From contig NW_004955472.1 in NCBI RefSeq assembly GCF_000276665.1, positions 2,796,460 to 2,860,459 on the forward strand: 64,000 nucleotides of DNA. The letters are read 5' to 3'. Below are positions 45,235-58,216 of this stretch, piece by piece. The notes under the pieces are model-generated. The model saw nothing but the letters and a program-made list of their open reading frames with translations. It was not told the origin of the DNA and made no database searches. The stretch's first letter is position 1; every line of letters starts with the position of its first letter. The position numbers were made by a program, and so were the translations under genes. The DNA is from Chinchilla lanigera. Its lineage: Eukaryota; Chordata; Mammalia; Rodentia; Chinchillidae.

Positions 45235-45850
45235 TCTTTTAAGTTGACTTTATTTTTTTTAAAGAAGAGTTAGGTTGACAGCAAAAGTGAGCAGAAGATA
45301 CAGAGTTCCTGTTTCTCCCTTATCTGCTGCCACATATACAGCCACCCATTATCCACATCTTACACCAGAGTAGCATGTTTCTTACACTGATGAACATACA
45401 CTATACATTATCACCCAGAGTCCATGGTTTTGGTTAGAGTTCATTCTTAGTATTGTATGGTCTATACACTTTGCCAAGTATAAAATGACATATATTTGTC
45501 ACTAAAGTATTGTATGCAGAACTTTTATGCTCCCACTAATCCTTTGGGCTCTGCCTATTCTTGAGCCCCTGGTGCTCACTGACTTTTATCGGCTCTATAA
45601 TTTTTCCTATTGAGTGTTGAGCCAGCACTGGTTGTAGTTTATAATCCTTTTTACACATTATTGGATTCAATTTGCTATGTTTTGAGGATTTTTGCATCTG
45701 TGCTCATGAGAGATATTGGTTTATAAGTTTTGAAAAAATCTGTCTGGTTTTGGTATTAGGGTAAGGCTGGCCTCATACAATGAATTAGGAAATATTCCCT
45801 ATTCTACTCTCTACAGGAGATTATATGGTAGTAATGTAATTTCTTCATTA
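45235..45850 (-). mobile_element. Old L1M LINE fragments, reverse
   Basis: 45235-45600 resembles a reversed L1M 3' UTR ('agcagaagatacagagttcctg', 'gcccctggtgctcactgac'). About 45630-45850 is a reversed reverse-transcriptase region ('ttttgaggatttttgcatctgtg', 'gagatattggtttataag'). Coordinates jump between the two, so internal sequence is missing. Confidence 0.65.
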
Positions 45851-47476
45851 TTTTTAAAATTTATTTTAAAGATAAAAGAAAGAAAACATATTAACAAACA
45901 TCAGTTTACAAAATAGCATAGGAACAATACAAGCAATACAGAGTTACAGACAAAGTGATAGGAAATTAACAATGGTTGTTGTACTACGTATTGATATCTT
46001 CAAAGTTGTTTCTCAGGAAAACAACTACAGACATGCAAGATAGATCAAATCATTAACTGTTCCCTTCAGTAAAGTGACAGAAGTCAGTAGTACAACTATG
46101 TTAGCTTCCTGTATATACATACATACATAATTTCCCCTTCTTTCTTTTCTCTTTTCCCTCACCCCAGTTGCTCTTTATTTTTGACCATTTTCCTTTCATT
46201 TCACAATATCTATCATACCTCCTAAATTTTATTCACTCTTTCAGGTTCTCATACTAGTGAGATAATATGTTGCTCACACATAGAGGTCTGGTTTATTTCA
46301 CGTGAGTATGGTCTCTAATTGTGGCTATAAACCTGTAAAAGCCTTGTGTTTATTTTTATAGCTGAGTAATATTCCATTATATAAAAGTACCACAATTTTT
46401 TTAGCCATTCCCCAGTGGATGGACATTTGGGTTGCTTCCACAATTTAGCAATTACAAATTGCACTGCTATAACATGGGTGCACATATATTGCTGTGATAT
46501 GATGTTTTCAGATCTTCTGGGAAAATACCCAGAAAGGGAATAGCTGGGTTGAATGGGACCTGTAGACCTAGTGTGCTGAGGAAACTCCAAACTGATTTCC
46601 ACAGTGGTTTCACCAGTTTGCATTCCCACCAGCAGTGGAGAAGAGTTCCTATTTCTCCATAGCCTTGCTAGCATTTATTATTGGTTGATTTCTTAATGAT
46701 AGCCATTCTTACTGGGATCAGATGAAATCTCAATGTTTTTTTAATTGGCATTTCTCGAATGACTAATGATGTTGAATATATTCTCATGTATTTATTTGCC
46801 ATTTGAATTTCTTTATCTGAGAAGTGTGTGTTCATCTCAGATGACCATTTTTGGATTGGGTCTTTGAATTTGGAAGGACTGATGTTTTTTAATTCTTTAT
46901 ATGTTCTAGATAGAAGACCTTTGTCCGAGGGACAGTCAGCTAAAATTTTTTCCCAATTTGTGGGTTTTCATTTTACTCTGCTGGAGATTGCTTTGGATGT
47001 GCAGAAACTTTTCAGTAGGATGAGATCCCAGTTGTTGATTCTTTGAAGTATTTCCCATGCAGTTTGGTTTTTGTTCATGAACTCTCTGCCTACGCCTATG
47101 TCTTCAAGATTTTTATCTACTTTCTCTTCCAATAGATTTAGTGTTTCTGTTTTAATATTGAGATCTGTGATCCATTTTGACTTGAGTTTGGTGCATGGTG
47201 ATAGATTTGGGTCTATTTTCAGTCTTTGGCAGGTAGCAAGCCAATTTTTCCAGCACCATTTATTAAAGAGGCTATTGTTCTTCCAGTGAGTTTGTTTGGC
47301 CCCTTTGTCAAAGATTAGGTGGCTGAGTGTGTTTGTGTTTGTGTCTGTTTTTTCTAGTCCATTCCATTGATCCTCTGGTCTGCTTTTTAGCCAGTACCAT
47401 GTTGATTTTATTATAGTAGCTTTGTAGTATAATTTCAAGTCAGGGATTGTGATTCTGCCTGACTTGTCTTTGCAGG
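45851..47476 (-). mobile_element. 5'-truncated L1 LINE with type 2 3' UTR, reverse
   Basis: Starting from the left, the reversed type 2 3' UTR (45851-46140) is followed by the G/A-rich part read as C/T and then the reversed ORF2 C-terminal half up to 'caagtcagggattgtgattctgcctgac' at 47476. On the minus strand an open frame of 228 codons at 46968-47654 still covers part of the ORF2 C-terminal domain, so this is one of the least damaged copies. It lies inside the older L1M fragment. Confidence 0.9.
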
Positions 47477-48827
47477 TTCTTGGATACAAGTTACAAACAA
47501 AAACCCAACTACAGAAAAGCAGCTTTAAGGAGAAACCAATCAGATGAAATCTACTAACAGTATTGTTTAGAATAAGCAGGGCCACTTCTTGATCCCAGAT
47601 CTGCTCACAGCTCAGGTCAGATGAATACACCGTCCTGGGAGAAAAAAACTTCAACCTCTAATGGAAGCGGTGAAGTGCAACAGCAGCTACTGGGCCACTG
47701 ATAGGTGCCCAGCCTAGGAGCCACTGCCTAGTGCCTACTTGTCTTAACACTCCTCCCACTGGGCGACTGTCTTAGTTACTTTCTCATTGATGGAACAAAA
47801 TATCTGACACCCACAAGTTAAAAGAAGGGAAATTTATTTTGGCTCACAGTTTGTAGAGGGTTTCAGTCCACAGTCATCTGATTCCAAGGCAGGGAGGGTT
47901 GGAAGGGGTGGTAGCAGAGGGGAAACAGTTCATGCTATTGGAGGCAGGAAATAGTGAGGGATCAAGGGACTGAGAAGGATATATGCTTCCAGGTGATGCA
48001 CACAACGACCCACCAGGCTTCACTTCCCAGAATCACACCTCACTATAGACCCACCAGTGGACTAATCCAGTGATAAGTATCACACAACCATGATCCAGTC
48101 ACCTCCCCAAAGCCCCACCTATTAGCACATAAGGCTGTGGGGAGACATTGAAATATAAACCATAGCAGAGACAGAGCCCAGTGAGTGAGATATTCACAAG
48201 AGAGGGCCTCCTCAGATCAGGGCACTAAGGAAAGCAAAAAAGCATCACTCAGAGGGCAGTGACTGAGCTAGGACCCATGAGCTCTAGGGACAGAAAGGAA
48301 CAAAACACTCAGTCCTGATTAGAGACTGGGAACAAGGCATTGAGAGATCTATGAGACAGTGAGAATCACAGGTGGATGTCACCGGTGAAACCTGGGGGTG
48401 GAGAAAAGACACTGGAGCAGCGCCAGAGCAGGCCCTTACCCAGTAACTCCCAAACACCACTGAGCACTGGCCCCATACTATATCCCTCCCACTGCCATCC
48501 AAATACAACTGAATTCCACATCTAAGGGCTATGTCCTGCGTAGTTCTAGATGCCACTTAATTTTCAGACTGGAAAGAGAACCTCTCTGAAAATGAACAAC
48601 GGGATGTGGGATCACTGGGGACAGAGAAAACAGCCCAGATCAGCACATGTGGGCTATTTCCTGCTGGTCTCCTGGGTCAGGCTAAAACTCAGAAAGCATG
48701 AGTACTGGTTTGCTTTGGGACTGAAAATGGCAGAGAAAAGCCATCAAAACAGCCTGCAAGCATGGGGTTGCCACCTCCTGCCTGACCATAGGGGACCACT
48801 GAAGTTGCTAGCCAGAAAAAGTCTGGA
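47477..48827. other. Unassigned sequence interrupted by a MaLR LTR, possibly L1 5' UTR
   Basis: GC-moderate, A/G-rich text on both sides of an LTR (47768-48167), leading directly into the plus-strand L1 at 48.83 kb. An open frame of 132 codons (48550-48948) crosses into the L1. This position fits an L1 5' UTR or upstream ORF region, but I cannot match it to a known consensus. Confidence 0.35.
47768..48167 (-). mobile_element. MaLR-type solo LTR with near-perfect 5-bp TSD
   Basis: Complete reversed LTR: starts TGTCTTAGTTACTTTC and ends AACCATAGCA. Flanking pentamers GCGAC (47763-47767) and GAGAC (48168-48172) differ at one base, as expected for an old ERV integration. Internal text includes 'aaatttattttggctcacag' and 'ccaaagccccacctattag'. 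Confidence 0.88.
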
Positions 48828-49663
48828 CAGAATGAAACTAGAAGTAAATAGCCAAAGAAACTCAGCAAGCACATGGAGATTAAATAATGCATTCCCGAAT
48901 TATCTATGGGTCACAGAAGACATTAAAAAGTTCTTAGAACTAAAATGATAACGGCAGTACAAAACACTAAAACCTGTGGGAGAAAATGAAAGCAATTCTA
49001 TGACAGAAGTTTATTTCTGAGTACCTACATTAGAAATATAGGGCATTTCCAAATAAATAACCCAAGGATGCATCTAAAAATCTTAGAAAAACAATAGCAA
49101 TGAAAATCCAAAACATGGAGAAGGAAAGAAATTATAAAGATCAGAGAAGAAATTAAACTGAGGCTAAAAAAATACAAAAGATCAGTGAATCAAAGAACTG
49201 ACTCCTTAACAGATAAATAAAATCAATAAACATTTAGCCAAACATAAAAAAAGAAAGAAGAGATCCATATCAATGCAATCAGATATGAAAAAGTTGAAAT
49301 CACAGTGGACACTGCTGAAATCTAGAGGATTATAAGGAACTATTTTGGAAACTTCTATGCCAATAAGTTGGAGAATCTAAAAGAAATGGATAAATTCCTA
49401 GACACATATGACTTACCAAAATTGAACCAAAAAGATGTAAAAACCTTGCATAGGCCAAATGGCAGGCAATAATTGAAACAGTAATAAAATTTCTACTAAC
49501 TAAGGAAAGCCCAGGACCAAGGAATACATTGTTGATCTTTACTAGAACTTCTGAGAAAGAACTAAGACCAGTACTTCTCAAACTCTTCCATGAGGTAAGG
49601 AACTGTGACAAACTCATTCCTTGAGGCCAGTATTGCCCTAATAACAAAACCAGATAAGGAGAG

Positions 49664-49670
<7 letters not shown>

Positions 49671-49706
<36 letters not shown>
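49671..49706. repeat. (AG)n microsatellite inside L1
   Basis: About 18 AG units within ORF2-derived sequence; expansion of a short A/G stretch. Confidence 0.95.
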
Positions 49707-49709
<3 letters not shown>

Positions 49710-51504
49710 CTGTAGGCCATTGTCCTTAGTGAGCATAGATACAAAAATCCTCAACAAGATATTTGCAAATAGAATTCTACACATCACTGAATATATCATA
49801 CACTATGAGCAAGTATACTTCAACCTGAGGATGCAGTGACGCTACAACATATGTAAAATAAACACACAACAAATCAATAGTGTTCCTGTCACCAACAATG
49901 AACCCACCAAGAAAGAAATCAGGAAAACAAACCCACTTACAATAATCACTTAAAAAAGATCCAAATACCTCAGAGTTAACCTAACAAAAGAAGTGAAAGA
50001 CATCTGTAACAAAAACTACAGTACTCTGAGCAAAGAGATTGAAGAGAACATTAGAAAATGGAAACAAATCCCATGTTCAGGACAGGAACAATTAATATTA
50101 TCAAAACGGCCATGTGATAAACAATGACATATAGATTTAATGCAATTCCATTCTTTACAGAATGAGCAAAAACAATTCTAGAATTCATGTGGAACTAGAA
50201 GAGACTCAGGAAACCTGAGCAAGAAGAGCAGAAATGGGAGGTGTTACCATCCTAGAGCTGAAGTTATACTACAAAGCGACTAATAAAAACAGTATGGCAC
50301 TGGCATAAAATCAGACACGAAGACAAATGGGATAGGATATAAGACGCAGAAATATCCTGTTGTACCTTTAGCTGTCTGATCTTTTACAAAGGAGTTAAAA
50401 ACAAATGCTGGAGAAAAATATAGCTCCTTTACCAAATGGTGCTGGGAAAATTTGGTTATCCATGTGTAGAAGAACAAATCCAGACCCATATTCCTCACTG
50501 TGTACTAAAACAAAATAAAAATGGATTAAAGACCTAGATATAAAAATAGAAACACTGAATCTGCTGGAAGATAAAATAGGAAAAACTCTTGAAGACAGAG
50601 GCATAGGCAAAGACTTCATGAACAAAATCCCAGTTGCACAAGAAATAATTTCAAGAACTGGAAAATGATATTATATCAAATTGAAATGCTTGTGCATAGC
50701 AAAGGAAACAATCAACAGAATGAAGAAAGAGCATACAGAAAGGAAAAATTTTTACCAACTACTTTTCTGACAGCAGACTAATATCTAGAATATATAACAA
50801 ATTCTAAAAATTAGACTCCACCAAAGCATAAGATGGGCAACTGAACTGAATAGAAATTTTTCAAAAGGGTACAAATGGCCAACAAGTACATGAAAAAGGC
50901 TCAGCATCTTGGTCATTAGGAAAGTGCAGTTCAAAACAACACTGAGATTCCATCTTACTCCAGTAAGAATGGTGGTAATCAAGGACTTGGAAAACAACTA
51001 ATGCTGGTAAGGATGTCGGAGGGAAAGAACCCTTTCCCTTTTGGTTGGAATTAAACTAGTACAGCCACTATGGAAATCAATATGGAGATTTCTCATCATT
51101 TGACTCAGTTATAGCTTTCCTGGGTGTTATTCTGAAAAAGTTAAAGTCATCATATACTGTGATACCTGCAGAGCCCTATTTATAGCTATGCAATTCACAA
51201 TATTAAATTATGAAACGAACCTATATGTCCATTGACAGATGAGTTGATAAAGAAGATGTGGTATACATAAACAATGAGTATTTTATTCAGCCATACAAAA
51301 GGATAAATTTGACTCATTTGTGGCAAAATTGATGGACCTTGATAGTGCAGAATGTTTACTGAATTAAATCAGACACAAAAGGTTAAATATCATATGGTTT
51401 CTCTTATATGAGAAATTCAAAGTATAAATAACTTAGAAAAGTAAAGGAGAGATGATAAGAAATCAGGGGATCATAACAAGGGAAGGGGATCAAAATAACT
51501 AAGA

Positions 51505-51539
51505 TTATATATATCTATATCTATATCTATATATATATA
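51505..51539. repeat. (TATATC)n / AT simple repeat in L1 3' tail
   Basis: Alternating TATATC and TA units at the end of the L1 3' UTR. Confidence 0.9.
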
Positions 51540-51612
51540 ACAAATGTAATTATAACAAATATATAACAAATATAATTATTATGTATCACAAGTATGTGCT
51601 AATAAAATAAAA

Positions 51613-53395
51613 AAGGACTGTATACTCTGGCATATTTTAATGCTTAGGAATACTTTTCACTCTGCTGGAACCACAAGGGATTTTTCTCTGATTCATTGTG
51701 GAAACCTGGTAGAGCTCCAGGAGGCAAGACTTACAAAATGTGTGGGGTCCCCTCTGTGTTTTAGCTCTTTGATTTTTTCACCCTGAGCCTCCAGCAATTT
51801 CTCAATTATAGCTCAGATTTATCTTACCCTGGTGTGTGTCCTTGTGCAGATTTCTGTTTGTGGATTTTTGTTCCAATATGTGATTCTGTATTCTTCTTGT
51901 CCATTTCCCAATTTAAAGGTTAGCACATTGCACTGTGACCTCACTTCTATGATATCTAAGAAGAGTTATTGGATTTTCAGCTTGTCCAACTTAATACTCA
52001 TTGTTTGGATAGAATGATGACTTTGAAGCTCCTTGCAAGCTTGATTAGAAACCACATGGTATATTCCCTGGGGTAAGACTTGGTTTTCCTCATTTATGTT
52101 CTTACACAGAATTTCAAATGTTGATGATGGAGGCATGCCACTTAACGATCACTTGAAAACTAGATGCTGAAATATCATGTGATGTGGATTACTGGCTTTA
52201 AGAGGCAGTTACCCATGCCCTTTTTCCTGCTGAGTTCATGCCAGAGCTGATTTGAGGGGTTCAGGCCAATGAAGGATGAGTTTCAAAGAGGATCCTTGTT
52301 GATGACACTGTTGAGAATGGAGAATCTACATAAAGTCTTCCATTAGATAAAGGAACCACCAAGTGTGAATCTAATTAAACTATTTTTATCTAAATGGATA
52401 TAATCCAGCAATGGGACCTGGCTACCAGCCTGGCATGAAGAATCCAGGTGACTGGCCCCTCCCCCTAAATAAATGGGACCGGGTGACCAGTGGGAACACC
52501 AGGGACACAATAAGGCCCTGACTAGGGCAAACAAAATGGGGAGATGGATCTAGTAGTTTGGAAAGGACCTAAGCAACAGTAAAAATAGGGGGTGACCAGT
52601 GGTAAGTGAGGTGAACCAGTGTTGTGCTTGGGGGCAAATTTACACGGAGTAGAAGCAAGTGGGAGGGGCTGTCCCTTTTCTCCCTCTTTTGTTCTTTTTC
52701 TTTTTTATCTTTTTTCTAAATGGCAGGGAAGAAATCCAGCCACAGAAAACTAATCCCATCCCCCAAACCCAGAGATCAAGCTCAGATTATCTCTTGCTTA
52801 CTCCTTCATTCTCTCTCTTTTGCCCTCTTCTCTACTTTCCCAAAACTTGCATCATCATCCTATGTCCTCCAGCCTTGTTTCTACTTTCCTTTCAGTTATC
52901 TTTGTTTTATCCAGTCTCCTTTGTACATTTCCCTACCACAGGGTAAAACCACTCTACCAAGGGGAAACTCTTTGCACAGAAGCTCCCAACTTATGATGGC
53001 TCTGTTATATAACTGTAGGTTTTGCTTCTATGGCTTAAAGTAAAAAATTAATAGTTACCACAGCTGGTCAGTTTCTAAACTGTGCTTGATGCTATCGTTA
53101 TTGCTATGTTTACTACTATAGCTAGGATGTCATATCTGTTGTAATGAGTTATTCTTCCTTCTGTAACAATACTCAGAAGCTCTGGGGTAATAATCTGACC
53201 TCAGCCCAGCACCACAGAACTGGGGACTGAGCCAAACAGATACTAACATGTCACTCTTGATTAAGTGGGAATGTAGGATCTTGGAAAAGACACAAACCAA
53301 GAACATTCTACACACAGAAGATCTTCATGAGGAACAGACTTTCCCTAGAGAATCTTTGATACTAGTGATATAGCTACCTACTACAGAAATGTACA
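51613..53395. other. Unassigned sequence, possibly 5' region of the following L1
   Basis: From 52490 on, the sequence carries a direct repeat of 'ggtgaccagtgg' (52473 and 52591), then a T-rich stretch. The ATG at 52720 starts a Lys/Ser-rich frame that could be the degraded start of L1 ORF1 or a 5' UTR. The part at 51.6-52.45 kb is unrecognised. Confidence 0.35.
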
Positions 53396-56300
53396 AAAAT
53401 CAACACAGAAAATGAAATAAGAATTTTTGAAGTAGAAAATGTCAAGATGCAGAAGCAAAATGCAATCTCTGACCTCCAGCCTGCCCAGAACAAGTCCAGG
53501 AGACAACACGATTGAGGAAAATGAAAGACACACACCTGAAATTTCTGAAATGATAGTAACTGAAGTAAATAAACAAACCTTTGAGGCTATCGAGGAAATC
53601 AGATTGGAAATAATCACTCAGATAAAAAAGAAATGACAGCAATCATAAAGGAATTGTTCAGCAAATCTAGAATAGACATAGGTAAAAAAATAGAAGAGCA
53701 TAGGAAAATGAAGGAAACTTTGAATGACCAATATAGGAAAGAAATAGAATGCATGAAAAAGATTCAAACAGATGCTGTGAAATTAAAAATTCCATTGAAA
53801 GTTGGCAAAACTGCTTGAGTGAAACTGAAGATACACTTTCAGGCCTTGAAGACAGAACATGGCTAGTGATCACAAAAGGAAAAATCTCTTAAAAATAACA
53901 AGGGATCAGGAAATAACAACCCAACAACTGCAAGACAATGCCAAGAGAAATAATATAAGATGGATAGTTGTCAATGAAAGAGCAGGAGTCAACACAAATA
54001 GCATAAAAAGACTATTTGCAGAGTAGCAGAAAATTTCCCAAGTATGGGAACAGAATCTGACATACAGAAAGTAAGGCATATAGAACCTCAATTATCCATA
54101 ACCAAAATAAATTTACACTCAGACATACAATAATCAAGATCACAGAAATTAAGCACAAGAACAGAATATTAAAAGCTGTTGAGAAAAGAAACAGAACATC
54201 TATAAAGGAAAGCCCATCAGAATCATGGCCAACTTCTCAGCGTAAACACTCAAGTCAAGAAGAACTTGGATTGAAGTATTTCAGGTCCTGAAAGAAAATA
54301 AATTCCAACTCATACTGATGTACACTACAAAACTATCTTTCAAAATTAATGGAAAAGTAAGTTTTCCATGACAAAAAACAACTGAAGAAATTCATGACCA
54401 TGAAACCAAGCCTATAAAGAGTACTGACAGATATTCTAGAAAGAGATAAAAAATGACCAAAATTCCAGGAGCAACAATGTAAAGAAACCACCAGGCAGGG
54501 CAAGAAATTAAACAGAGAGGAAAAGCAGGAAACCAACAGCAGGAAAATAGCATGAAAAGAAAATCCAATACATATCAGTCATGAGCATCAATGTAAATGG
54601 TCTCAATTCACCAATCAAAAGAAATAGAGTGGAAGAATGGATCAAGAAACAAGATCCAAAAATATGTTGCACACAAAAAACACATTTAACTCAAAAAGAA
54701 ATTCATGCATTGAAAGTCAAAGGATGGAAAACAATACTCCATGTAACAAGAACCCAGAAACAATTAGGGGTATCTATTCTATTTTTAGACAATGTGAACT
54801 TCAAACCAAGAATGATCATAAGAGATAAAGAAGGTCATTATACACTTGTAAGAGGAAAACTGGAAGGGAAAGTGATAACAATCATAAACATCTATGCACC
54901 AAATACAGGAGCACAAGACTATATAAGACAAACTTTAATAGACATGAAGAATCAAATAAGCAATAATATAATTGTAATGAGGGCCATTAGTACCCAACTG
55001 TCACAAAGTGATAGTTCAACTAGATAAAAAATCAGTAAAGAAATAACAGAACTGAACCAAACCTGTGAACAAATGAACTTAATAGATGTTTATAGAGTGT
55101 TCTAGCTAACAACATCAGAATACATACTCTTCTCAGCTGCACATAGGATGTTCTCTAAAATAGTCCATATAGTAGCCCATGGAACATGCTTAAGTAAATG
55201 CAAAAGAACTGAAATTATCCCATGCATATTTTCTGACCATAGTGCAATGAAACTGGAAATTAATGGCAAGAGAAACCGCAAAAACTCCATAAACACAGGG
55301 TAAATGAATACCACCCCCTGAACAACCAATGGAAATTCAAGATGAAATTAGACAATATCTACAATTAAATGAAAATGCAGAAACAACATACTGAAACCTG
55401 TGTGACACAATGAAAGAATTTCTAAGAAGGAAATTTATAATGGTGAATTCTCACACTAAGAAAACAGAATGAGCACAAATAAACAACCTAATTTTGCATC
55501 TCAGTCTTCAAGAGAAAGAAGAGCAAGTCAAGGCCAAAGCCTATACAGGGGAAGAAATTATAAATATCAGAGCAGAAATTAATGCAATTGAGACTAAGAA
55601 AACAATACAGAGAATAAATGAATCAAATAATTAGCTCTTTGAAAGAATAAATAAAATTGATGAAACCTTAGCTGATCTTATCAGAAAAAGGAAAGAAAAG
55701 ACTCAAATTCATGTACTGAGGAATGAAAAGGATGAAATCATTACAGGGCCTGTGGAAATTCAGAAGATCATAAATACCTACTTTAAACTCTTTACTCTCA
55801 TAGGATGGAAAACACAGAAGAAATGGACAGATTCCTAGATATGTATGAATTACCAAGCCTGCATAAAGATATAAAATTCTGAATAACCTAATAACAGTTA
55901 ATGAGATTGAAAATGTAATTAAAACCTTATGAACAAAGAAAAGCCCGGGTTCTGATGGATTCACTGCTAAATTCTACAAGAAATTTAGAGAAGATTTAAT
56001 GCCACTACACCTGAAGCTCTTTAATGAAATTGAAAGGGAAGCAATACCTCTTAACTCATTCCTGGAGGCAAGTATTACCCTGATACCAAGACCAGAGAAA
56101 GACCCAGCCAAAAAAGAGAATTACAGGCCTATCTCCCTAATGAACATAGGTGCAAAACTCCTCAATAAGTTACTAGCAATCAGAATGCAGCAAATCATGA
56201 GGAAGATAATACACCAGGACCAAGTGGTATTCATGCCAGGAATGCAGGGATGATTCGACATATGCAGATCAATAAATGTAATACACCATATCAACAGAGC

Positions 56301-58216
56301 CAAACACAAAAGTCATCATGTCAATAGATGCAGAAAAACTTTTGATAACATACAATACCCACTTATGATAGAAATCCTACAGAAAATTGAATAGGTGGTC
56401 TTTACCTCAATCTGATAAAAAACCATCTATAAGAAACCTACAGCCAACATAAATGGACAAAACCTGAAAGTTTTCACTCTAAAATCAGGAACAAGAGAAG
56501 GATATCTACTATCAGTATAGATCTGAAAACATTAGCCAGGGCAATTAGGCAAGAGTGAGCAATAAAAGGAATAAGGATAGGAAAGGAAGAAGTAAAATTA
56601 TCATTATTCACAGATGACGTGATACTTTACATAGAAGACCCCAAAAACTCCAACAAAAGACTTCTAGATTTAATAACCAAATTCTATAGCATAGCTTGAT
56701 ACAAAGTCAACACTCAAAAACTAATAGCATTCCTGTGCACAAACAAATAAACTCACTGAGAGAGAAATTAGGGAAACCACACCCTTCACAAAGGTGTCCT
56801 GAAAAATGAAATACTTAGGAATCCATCTAACAAAGGAAGTAAAAGATCTCTGCACTGAAAACTGCAAAACTCTGTAAAAGGAGGTTGAAGAGCATATCAG
56901 AAGATGGAAAGATATCCTTTGCTCTTGGGTAGGAAGAACAAATATAGTGAAAATGGCCATACTCCCCAAATTGTTATACAGCTTTAATGCAATCCTGATC
57001 AAAATACCATTTATATACTTGACAGAAGTAGAAAGAAATTCCTAAAATTCATTTGGAGCCAAAGGAGAGTTTGAATAGCAAAAGAAATCTTGGACAACAA
57101 CGGCAAGGAAGTATGCATCACAATCCTTGACTTGAAATTATCCTACAAAGCTACTGTGATTAAATCAGCATTATACTGGCAAAAAAACAGACCTGAGGAT
57201 CAGTAGATCAGGTTAGAAGATGTGGACACAATTACAGCCACCTCAGCCACTTTATCTTTGACAAAAGGGCCAAACATGTTCACTGGAAGAAAGATAGCCT
57301 CTTTAAGAAATGGTGCTAGAAATATTGGCTTTCAACATGCAGAAGAGTAAAAGTAGACCCATGTCTATCACCATGCACTAAACTAAAATCAAGATCGATC
57401 AAAGATCTAAATATTAAAACAGAGACACTAAATCTACTGGGTGGGATAATAGGTGGAAATCTTGAAGATAGGTGTAGACATAGTTCATGAACAAAACCCA
57501 AACTGCACGGGAAATACTTGAAAGAATCAACAACTAGCATCTTTTCTTTCTAAAAAGTTTTTGTGCATCAAAAGAAATCACCAACAGAATGAAAAAACAA
57601 CCCACGGAGTAGAAAAAAACTTTTGTCAACTCACCCTCAGACAAAGGGTCCTATAAGAACATACAAAGAACTGAAAAAACTCAGACCCCTTGCAAATCCA
57701 AAAATGGACATCTGAGATGAATATACACTTCTCAGATGAAGAAATACAAATGACAAATAAATATATGAAAAAATGTTCAACATCACTGGTCATTAGAGAG
57801 ACGAAAATTAAAACAACCCTGAGATTCCACCTCACCCCAGAAAGAATGGCTATCATCAAGAAATCAACCAATAACACATGCTGGAGGGACTGGGAGTAAA
57901 AAGGAACTCTTCTCCACTGCTGGTGGGAGTGTAGACTGGTGCAACCACTGTGGAAATCGATGTGGATATTCCTCAAAAAACTAGGTTTGGAGGTCCCATT
58001 TAACCCAGCTATTTCCTCGCTGGGTATCTTGCCAGAAGGGTTAAAAACAGCGTACCACGGTGATATATGTGCACCCATGTTGATAGCAGCGTCTTTTGTA
58101 ATAGCTAAATCTCTGAAACAACCCAAATGCCCATCAACCAAGGAATGGATGAAAAAGATGTGTTATTTTTACACAATGGATTACTACTCAGTCATAAAGA
58201 ATGATAAACTTAGCAC

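Larger units (their letters stand above)
48828..51612 (+). mobile_element. L1 LINE, ORF2 with internal deletion, complete 3' end
   Basis: Forward ORF2 from 'aatgaaactagaagtaaatagcc' to a 3' tail at 'gtgctaataaaataaaa'. At about 49855-49870 the text jumps from the 'acaacatatg' RT region to 'caaatcaatagtgttcctg', skipping the several hundred bases that in other copies encode the catalytic Asp-Asp motif. An (AG)n tract lies at 49671-49706. Many stops. The 3' UTR differs from both type 1 and type 2 tails and ends in AT-rich simple sequence. Confidence 0.88.

Noticed and set aside
46968..47654. 228-codon minus-strand frame considered as a host gene
   Set aside because: It is the C-terminal part of L1 ORF2 of the reversed L1 copy, extended by chance beyond the L1 edge.
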